This document shows, one piece after another, positions 5,885-10,071 of a stretch of 10,071 nt of DNA. This DNA is from an uncultured Burkholderiales bacterium. GTDB lineage: Bacteria > Pseudomonadota > Gammaproteobacteria > Burkholderiales > Burkholderiaceae_E. The DNA is taken from positions 1 to 10,071 of the forward strand of contig CAIKZV010000610.1 of the NCBI GenBank assembly GCA_903831925.1, read 5' to 3'. The notes below the pieces were generated by a model, which saw only the letters and a list, made by a program, of their open reading frames with translations, made no database searches and had not been told where the DNA came from. Position 1 is the stretch's first letter. Each line of letters begins with the position of its first letter. Position numbers and translations under genes: made by a program.

Positions 5885-6882
5885 CCGACACAGGCGCCCG
5901 GCAAGGCCTCTGGCTCGGGCTGGCCTGCGCGATCGGCGCGGGTCTGGCATGGGGCCTGGTCTTCGTGGCGCCGGTAATGCTGCCCGGCTATCCGCCGCTC
6001 GTGCTGTCGGCCGGGCGCTATCTGGCCTTCGGGCTGGTCGCGCTCGCCATGGCCTGGCATAGCCGACAGTCGCTAAAGCAACTGTCGAACGCCGACTGGA
6101 TCAAAGCCGGCTGGCTCTCGCTGATCGGCAATCTCGTTTACTACGTCTTTCTGTCCGCCGCGATCCAGACTGCGGGCGTGCCAATGCCGACCATGCTGAT
6201 CGGCACGCTGCCGGTGGTCATTGCGGTGGTGTCGAACCTGTCTGACCGCGCCCTGCCATGGCGACGCCTGGCGCCCTCGCTCGCGATCATTCTTGCGGGC
6301 ATCCTGCTGGTGAACCGGTCCGAAATCGCGGCGCTGACCGGCATCGGTGAATCGACCGGACACGGCCACGAAGCGGCTCTGTCGAAACTGACGCTCGGCG
6401 CGATGCTGGCGCTGGGGGCCGTCGTGTGCTGGACCTGGTATCCGATCAGCAATGCCCGCTGGATGCAGCGCAACCCAGGTGTAAGCCCGTCGACCTGGGC
6501 GACCGCGCAGGGTCTGACCACCCTGCCGCTCGCACTCGTCGCCTGGGGTCTGGCCCTGGCAGTCGAGACCGTCGCGCCATCGGCAGCCGGCGCGTCGCAA
6601 ACACCCTTTGACTTTCCGCTGGGTCCGCAGGCGATGCGCTTTGTGCTGCTGATGACCGTGCTCGGGCTGGTCTCGTCATGGCTCGGCACACGCTTGTGGA
6701 ATCAGGCTTCGCGCCTTCTGCCGACATCGTTGACCGGGCAGCTGATTGTCTTCGAGACCCTGGCTGCCCTGGCCTACGGCTATGCCTGGCGGGGCGAGAT
6801 GCCTGCCACGACCGCGGCGCTAGGCATCGGCCTGCTGATCGTGGGTGTCGCGATCGGCGCCAATGCGTTCAGACCACGCTGA
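5881..6882 (+). CDS. DMT superfamily EamA-type transporter, YtfF-like
   Basis: Inner-membrane transporter of 333 residues with about ten hydrophobic helices arranged as two EamA repeats. It resembles E. coli YtfF along its length: GLAWGLVFVAPVMLPGYPPLVLS near the N-terminus, GRYLAFGLVALAMAW, IGNLVYYVFLSAAIQ, GTLPVVIAVVSNL, VVCWTWYPISNARWMQRNP, STWATAQGLTTLPL, SWLGTRLWNQASRLLPTSL and LIVFETLAALAYG. The substrate of YtfF is unknown; EamA proteins often export amino acids or metabolites. A short hydrophilic loop with GHGHEAA sits between the two halves. The start is read as TTG 5881, because TTGA overlaps the racemase stop and no ATG or GTG occurs in frame before the first helix. There is no good ribosome site, so translation probably depends on ribosomes finishing the racemase. 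No terminator is visible in the 42 bp to the convergent lipoprotein gene. Confidence 0.9.
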   Translation: MTDTGARQGLWLGLACAIGAGLAWGLVFVAPVMLPGYPPLVLSAGRYLAFGLVALAMAWHSRQSLKQLSNADWIKAGWLSLIGNLVYYVFLSAAIQTAGVPMPTMLIGTLPVVIAVVSNLSDRALPWRRLAPSLAIILAGILLVNRSEIAALTGIGESTGHGHEAALSKLTLGAMLALGAVVCWTWYPISNARWMQRNPGVSPSTWATAQGLTTLPLALVAWGLALAVETVAPSAAGASQTPFDFPLGPQAMRFVLLMTVLGLVSSWLGTRLWNQASRLLPTSLTGQLIVFETLAALAYGYAWRGEMPATTAALGIGLLIVGVAIGANAFRPR

Positions 6883-6924
6883 GACGCCCGGGCTCGTCGA
6901 GTCGAACGCGACCAACCCTGACCT

Positions 6925-7500
6925 TCAGCGACGGATCAGCCGCACCGAGTCGAGGAACATCGCCGCCTGCTCCCGATCGGGCCTGGGGCCAAGCACAACA
7001 ATCTGCCAGACCCGTGCATCGACCGTTGCAAAACGTGCGATCAGGGTCGCCTCCTGCCCGCGCATGCGGCCGACGGCTTCGACCTCGAGGCCTTCGACAC
7101 TGCCGACCACCGCACCCGACCCATCGATGATCGAGAACTTGACCGGTCGCGCCGAGCGCTGCTCGCCTTCGATATTGCGCACCATCGCACGGCGCATCAC
7201 ATCCAGTGCCTGCGCGCCAACCGTCTGATCCGCGCCCTGCGGCAAGCTCGCAGTGCCCACGGTAAAGGCGACGTCGCGAACCAGCGAGCCCTGCATGCTC
7301 ATCGTCAGACGCAAACCATCGAGGTCGACAGGCTGGGTCATCCGAGCCGGCCGCGAGGGCATCATCGCCACGAAACCATCTTCGCCGGCGCGGATCTCGC
7401 GCCAGTCGTGCTCGGGCGTGCAGGCACTCAGCAGCAGCAGCAATGTCGCCAGCGCCACGCTTGTGAGTGGACGAATCAGCGCAGTCAGTGGTGCAGTCAT
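6925..7500 (-). CDS. Predicted outer-membrane lipoprotein of unknown function
   Basis: Protein of 191 residues with a lipoprotein signal: hydrophobic stretch VALATLLLLLSAC with the lipobox LSAC and lipidated C27. Threonine rather than aspartate at +2 favours sorting to the outer membrane. I do not recognise the family. The mature part looks like a single alpha/beta domain: GFVAMMPSRPARM at the start, an alternating hydrophobic strand DVAFTVGTASLP, a helix AQALDVMRRAMVRNI, strands EATLIARFATVDARVWQIVVLG, and an ending FLDSVRLIRR. This layout (F-x-V-x-x-P ... Y/W-Q-x-x-V-x-G ... FLDSxRL) recalls PsbP-like or related small secreted domains, which is inference only. ATG 7500 was chosen over the two preceding TTG codons. 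The ribosome site is weak (GAGTG). It diverges from the DUF1840 gene across 103 bp and faces the transporter gene. Confidence 0.8.
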   Translation of the reverse strand: MTAPLTALIRPLTSVALATLLLLLSACTPEHDWREIRAGEDGFVAMMPSRPARMTQPVDLDGLRLTMSMQGSLVRDVAFTVGTASLPQGADQTVGAQALDVMRRAMVRNIEGEQRSARPVKFSIIDGSGAVVGSVEGLEVEAVGRMRGQEATLIARFATVDARVWQIVVLGPRPDREQAAMFLDSVRLIRR

Positions 7501-7603
7501 CAACAATCACTCGTCATGGTCATCCGATATTCAAAGCTCACTCGAATCGCGTACTGTAAGCGTTTTGAACGACTCGATCCGCTTGCGCAACCAGGACAAG
7601 ACC

Positions 7604-7927
7604 ATGCTCTACGAATTCAAATCGAAAGCTGCCGGTACGGTCGTGATGACCGGCACGGTGGGTGATCGCATGCTGGCCATTATCGGCAGGGCACCCAGTC
7701 CGCAAGGTGTCTTCACCCCTGACCAGTTGGGTGCCGCGATCGCGGCATTGCAGACCGCCATCGCGGCCGAAAATCTTGCGCCGAAACAGGTGACGCCTGA
7801 ACCGGATGACGACGAGACCGTGGAAAAGTCAGGCAAGTCGATCTCGCTTGCCCAGCGCGCATTGCCATTGATCGAATTGCTCACTGCCGCACGCGCAGCC
7901 GACATGCCGGTCACCTGGGGCGTCTGA
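7604..7927 (+). CDS. DUF1840 domain-containing protein
   Basis: Cytoplasmic protein of 107 residues of the betaproteobacterial DUF1840 family, function unknown. The start MLYEFKSKAAGTVVMTGTVGDRMLAIIGR is characteristic, with the conserved FKSKAAG and a GD followed by a hydrophobic I-I-G segment. Then come GVFTPDQLGAAIAALQTAIAAE, an acidic linker PEPDDDETVEKSG (65-77), and a hydrophobic helix LAQRALPLIELLTAARAADMPVTWGV, whose AxPLIELL...A...DxPVxWG end also marks the family. ATG 7604 has AGGAC eight bases upstream. A weak promoter may lie at TTCAAA (7530-7535) / TACTGT (7552-7557), but it is not convincing. A strong terminator follows 29 bp after the stop. Confidence 0.92.
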   Translation: MLYEFKSKAAGTVVMTGTVGDRMLAIIGRAPSPQGVFTPDQLGAAIAALQTAIAAENLAPKQVTPEPDDDETVEKSGKSISLAQRALPLIELLTAARAADMPVTWGV

Positions 7928-7956
7928 GCCCGCCCGGTCACAATCCGGCGCAACAA

Positions 7957-7978
7957 AAAGGGCGCGGTAGCGCCCTTT
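7957..7978. terminator. Bidirectional intrinsic terminator
   Basis: AAAGGGCGC (7957-7965), loop GGTA, GCGCCCTTT (7970-7978): a 9-bp stem followed by TTTGT on the plus strand and TTTTTGTTG on the minus strand. It sits between the convergent DUF1840 and BON-domain genes and can end transcription from both. Confidence 0.88.
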
Positions 7979-8047
7979 GTCATACCGGTGCTGCAGATCA
8001 GCGAGATCGCCGCACCTTCGTTCTCGTCAAACCGGTCTGATCGTCGA

Positions 8048-8350
8048 TCAGGGCCGGAGAATGACGTTGTTGACCACCGACTTCACGCCGTCGGTCTTGC
8101 GAGCGATTTCGACTGCCTTGTTGATGTCGGCCTGGGTCTTGGCAAAGCCCGACAGCTGGACCACACCGTCCTTGGTCTCGACATTGATATCACCCCAGAT
8201 TGCCGGGGATGCACCCATCTGCTCGGTCTTGAGCTTGGTGGTGATCCAGGCATCGCTGCCCCACTTGTTGGCCGCGTCAACGGTCGAGCAGCCGGAGATG
8301 GCAACAGCGAGCGCAGCCGAGATCGCCAGAGAAAAAATCGTTTTTTTCAT
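8048..8350 (-). CDS. BON domain-containing lipoprotein (OsmY/DolP-like, single BON)
   Basis: Small secreted protein of 100 residues. The lipoprotein signal MKKTIFSLAISAALAVAISGC has its lipobox at ISGC (C21), and serine follows, which favours the outer membrane. A single BON domain fills residues 33-99: DAWITTKLKTEQMG, then INVETKDGVVQLSGFAKTQADINKAVEIARKTDGVKSVVNNVILRP. The GxVxLxG and GVxxVxNxI signatures are clear. BON domains bind phospholipid surfaces and are found in OsmY and DolP, which carry two copies; one-domain forms are frequent in betaproteobacteria. ATG 8350 was chosen because AAGGAA stands nine bases before it and the signal peptide begins there; a longer frame to 8431 would add 27 residues unlike a signal. 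No clear promoter was seen upstream. A role in envelope integrity or stress is inferred from the family. Confidence 0.9.
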   Translation of the reverse strand: MKKTIFSLAISAALAVAISGCSTVDAANKWGSDAWITTKLKTEQMGASPAIWGDINVETKDGVVQLSGFAKTQADINKAVEIARKTDGVKSVVNNVILRP

Positions 8351-8423
8351 TTTTATTCCTTTGATAAAAAGCGCCTGCCGCGTTCGAAGCGCCGTGACCT
8401 CGAACTGGTCATCGACGCCGACG

Positions 8424-8437
8424 CGGCGCATGCGCCG
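8424..8437. repeat. 14-bp perfect palindrome CGGCGCATGCGCCG
   Basis: A perfect self-complementary sequence without a loop, in the 199-bp gap between the thioesterase gene and the BON lipoprotein gene (8351-8549), about 75 bp upstream of the latter. It has no T-tract. It could be a dimer-binding operator for the BON gene or a chance event in GC-rich DNA. Nothing else clear was found in this gap. Confidence 0.4.
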
Positions 8438-8549
8438 GAACTCGGAGACTAACGGATCAGGATGTCAGCACCAGTGGCTGGCGTCGTCAGCAGGCGACAG
8501 ATCGCTCTTGACAGGCTGATGAGCACTGCCACGCGCGGACCTTTGCGCA

Positions 8550-9014
8550 CTATTCGAAATAGCGACGCGACGACCCGCCGGGCTTTTCCTCGCCGATCGG
8601 TTTGACGATGCCATCGACCCGCAGCACCGGCTCGCCATCGACGCTGTAGATCCCCTGGCAAAACACCAGCGTGCGGGTGGTGCGCAGAATATCGAGGCGA
8701 CCCTCGAGCCAGGCGTCCTGTGCGACCGCCGCCATGAAATCGGCCGACAGGCTGACCGTGGTCATGAACCGGTTCAGGCCGGTCTGCACGTTGGCGCCCA
8801 GCACGATCAGCATGTCGGCCATGGTCATCAGCATGCCGCCGTGCGCAAAGCCCGATGGGCTGCAATGGCGCGGCTCGATGCGAATGCCCATCACCAGACG
8901 GCCGGCAAGCCCTTCTTCTCGATGCCCGTAGAGCGGCCCCACAGAATCGACGAAAGGATTGGTACCAAGCGTGAGCTTGACGAAACCCTCGGGAATGCGA
9001 ACAGCAGAACTCAA
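8550..9014 (-). CDS. PaaI family hotdog-fold thioesterase
   Basis: Cytoplasmic acyl-CoA thioesterase of 154 residues, the usual length for PaaI/YigI-like hotdog proteins. The key segment is SGFAHGGMLMTMADMLIVLGA (55-75): HGG (58-60) starts the long hotdog helix, and D67 stands nine residues after H58, as the catalytic Asp does in PaaI. A strand pattern follows: TVSLSADFMAAVAQDAWLEGRLDILRTTRTLVFCQGIYSVDGEPVLRVDGIVKPI. The substrate cannot be told; relatives hydrolyse aryl- or acyl-CoA esters. The start is TTG 9014, because the metH stop overlaps it (TTGA), AGGGAG lies at the right distance, and no ATG occurs before residue 42. Together with metH it forms an operon; a functional tie to methionine synthesis is not evident. 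Confidence 0.9.
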   Translation of the reverse strand: MSSAVRIPEGFVKLTLGTNPFVDSVGPLYGHREEGLAGRLVMGIRIEPRHCSPSGFAHGGMLMTMADMLIVLGANVQTGLNRFMTTVSLSADFMAAVAQDAWLEGRLDILRTTRTLVFCQGIYSVDGEPVLRVDGIVKPIGEEKPGGSSRRYFE

Positions 9015-10071
9015 GACAGGCTCCCTGAAAGTGCGCGGCGCAGTTCGCCTTCACTGCGCCCCGAGCGCCGGGCGATGTCGCGCAACTGGTCTTCGCCGAT
9101 ACGGCCGACATTGAAGTATTGCGACTGCGGATGCGAAAAATAAAAACCCGAGACACTGGCTGCCGGCGTCATCGACATCGACTCGGTCAGCGCCATGCCG
9201 ATCTCGTCGGCCTGGAGCACCTCGAACATCTCGCGCTTGATGCTGTGCTCGGGGCAGGCCGGATGACCGGGCGCCGGGCGAATGCCGCGATAGCGCTCGC
9301 CGATCAGGTCTTCGTTGCTGAGCTGCTCATCGGCCGCATAGCCCCACAGATCGAGGCGCACTCGCTTGTGAAGACATTCGGCGAAGGCCTCGGCAAGCCG
9401 GTCGGCAATCGCCTTGAACATGATCGATGAATAGTCGTCGAGCAGGGCCGCGAACTCGGCTTCCTTCTTTTCGGCGCCCAGGCCAGTGGTAACCGCGAAA
9501 ATGCCGATCCAGTCCTCGATGCCCGAGGGCTTGCCATCGACGAAGCGCGGCGCAATGAAGTCGGCCAGACACTTGTTGTCGACGCCCTCGCGCTTTTCGG
9601 TCTGCTGACGCAGACCGCGCCAGGTGAAGGCCACCTGGGTGCGCGAGGCGTCGGTGTAGACCTCGATGTCATCGTCATTGACCGTGTTGGCCGGCAAGAA
9701 CGCGACCGAGGCATTGGCGGTGAGCCAGCGTCCGTCAATGACCCGCTTGAGCATCGACTGGCCATCCGAAAACACCCGACGGGCCGACTCGCCAACCACC
9801 TCGTCGTTGAGGATCGCCGGATAGGGGCCATGCAGATCCCAGGTCTGAAAGAAGGGCTGCCAGTCGATGTGACGCGCGATGTCGGCCAGATCGTAGTTGC
9901 GAAAGTGGCGCCGGCCGATGAACTTGGGTCGCGGCGGCAGGTAGGCGTGCCACACGATCGGCGGCTTGTTGGCACGCGCCTGCTCGAGACTCACCAGTGT
10001 CGGTCCCTTGCGGCTGGCGTGCTGGGCACGCACCGTTTCGTAGTCGGTGCGCAACTGCTCGAGATAGGACA
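9011..10071 (-). CDS. metH: Cobalamin-dependent methionine synthase MetH, C-terminal 352 residues (5' end outside window)
   Basis: C-terminal AdoMet-binding reactivation domain of B12-dependent methionine synthase, which transfers a methyl group from methyltetrahydrofolate to homocysteine. This domain uses AdoMet and reduced flavodoxin to rescue the oxidised cobalamin. Alignment by eye with E. coli MetH is continuous: LEQLRTDYETVRAQHA, HIDWQPFFQTWDLHGPYPAIL (with the conserved Asp that contacts AdoMet), LRQQTEKREGVDNKCLADF, IGIFAVTTGLG, ADRLAEAFAECLHKRVR, GYAADEQLSNEDLIGERYRGIRPAPG and MTPAASVSGFYFSHPQSQYF. The segment usually written RPAPGYPACPxH reads RPAPGHPACPEH here: a His (codon 9263-9265) replaces the Tyr that contacts AdoMet in E. 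coli (Y1139 from memory). The frame is open to the right edge, so the start and the homocysteine, folate and cobalamin domains lie outside. Confidence 0.97.
   Translation of the reverse strand, partial: SYLEQLRTDYETVRAQHASRKGPTLVSLEQARANKPPIVWHAYLPPRPKFIGRRHFRNYDLADIARHIDWQPFFQTWDLHGPYPAILNDEVVGESARRVFSDGQSMLKRVIDGRWLTANASVAFLPANTVNDDDIEVYTDASRTQVAFTWRGLRQQTEKREGVDNKCLADFIAPRFVDGKPSGIEDWIGIFAVTTGLGAEKKEAEFAALLDDYSSIMFKAIADRLAEAFAECLHKRVRLDLWGYAADEQLSNEDLIGERYRGIRPAPGHPACPEHSIKREMFEVLQADEIGMALTESMSMTPAASVSGFYFSHPQSQYFNVGRIGEDQLRDIARRSGRSEGELRRALSGSLS
9021..9026 (-). promoter_or_regulatory. Ribosome binding site for the TTG start of the thioesterase gene
   Basis: AGGGAG on the minus strand, six bases before TTG 9014 and inside the last codons of metH. 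Its strength supports the unusual start codon. Confidence 0.75.

Noticed and set aside
6883..6924. Terminator between the convergent transporter and lipoprotein genes
   Set aside because: Only short, imperfect GC inverted repeats are present and no T-tract on either strand.
8332..8347. A7 after the ATG and T6 shortly after in the BON gene, as a possible phase-variation tract
   Set aside because: Runs of seven and six come from ordinary Lys-Lys and Ile-Phe codons of a signal peptide (ATG AAA AAA ACG ATT TTT) and are too short to suggest contingency slippage.
8397..8549. A small extra gene in the gap between the thioesterase and BON genes
   Set aside because: No frame has a start with ribosome site or a recognisable product; the upstream extension of the BON frame lacks signal-peptide character.
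8449..9156. 235-codon minus-strand frame overlapping the thioesterase and metH
   Set aside because: It is out of frame with two confidently identified proteins and shows arginine-rich shadow composition.

Overview
The window is a stretch of ordinary chromosome of about 10 kb from a GC-rich betaproteobacterium. Gene content and arrangement (TorF-type porin-glnK-amtB next to ubiK-comM, a DUF1840 protein, TAGAGT/TAGAAT -10 boxes) fit Rhodocyclales (Azoarcus/Thauera/Zoogloea-like) best. That placement is an inference from memory of gene neighbourhoods, not from a search. There are no tRNA or rRNA genes, insertion sequences, prophage genes or CRISPR arrays. Genes are tightly packed and show no sign of recent transfer.

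Left part (1-1907, minus strand): a nitrogen-starvation operon. It encodes a 266-residue outer-membrane beta-barrel of the TorF/gcw_chp family, the PII signal protein GlnK, and the ammonium channel AmtB, which runs off the left edge. A textbook sigma-54 promoter (TGGCACGCGGCTTGCA, 2033-2048) lies upstream of the porin. Two 12-bp direct repeats carrying an NtrC-like half-site (TGCACCA) lie 40 bp apart just above it. The promoter ties all three genes to NtrC-type nitrogen control and implies a nitrogen-related job for the uncharacterised porin.

Middle part (2214-6882, plus strand): a sigma-70 promoter leads into ubiK (ubiquinone biosynthesis accessory factor), comM (MCM-like AAA+ helicase of natural transformation) and a cytoplasmic FrnE-type DsbA oxidoreductase. 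These are followed by an alpha-methylacyl-CoA racemase with an intact catalytic triad. Its stop codon overlaps the TTG start of a YtfF-like ten-helix DMT/EamA transporter.

Right part (6925-10071): a minus-strand lipoprotein of unknown function and a plus-strand DUF1840 protein diverge from a 103-bp gap. A bidirectional terminator (7957-7978) separates the DUF1840 gene from a convergent single-BON-domain lipoprotein gene. Then come a PaaI-type hotdog thioesterase and the 3' part of metH (AdoMet-binding reactivation domain), again joined by a TTGA stop/start overlap.

I found no wholly new multi-gene system. The points most worth a second look are the control region at 2033-2114, which may hold two divergent sigma-54 promoters; the nitrogen-regulated porin; a 15-residue duplication in an unusual charged N-terminal extension of AmtB; a Tyr-to-His change in the AdoMet-binding motif of MetH; and the short C-terminus of the racemase coupled to a transporter.
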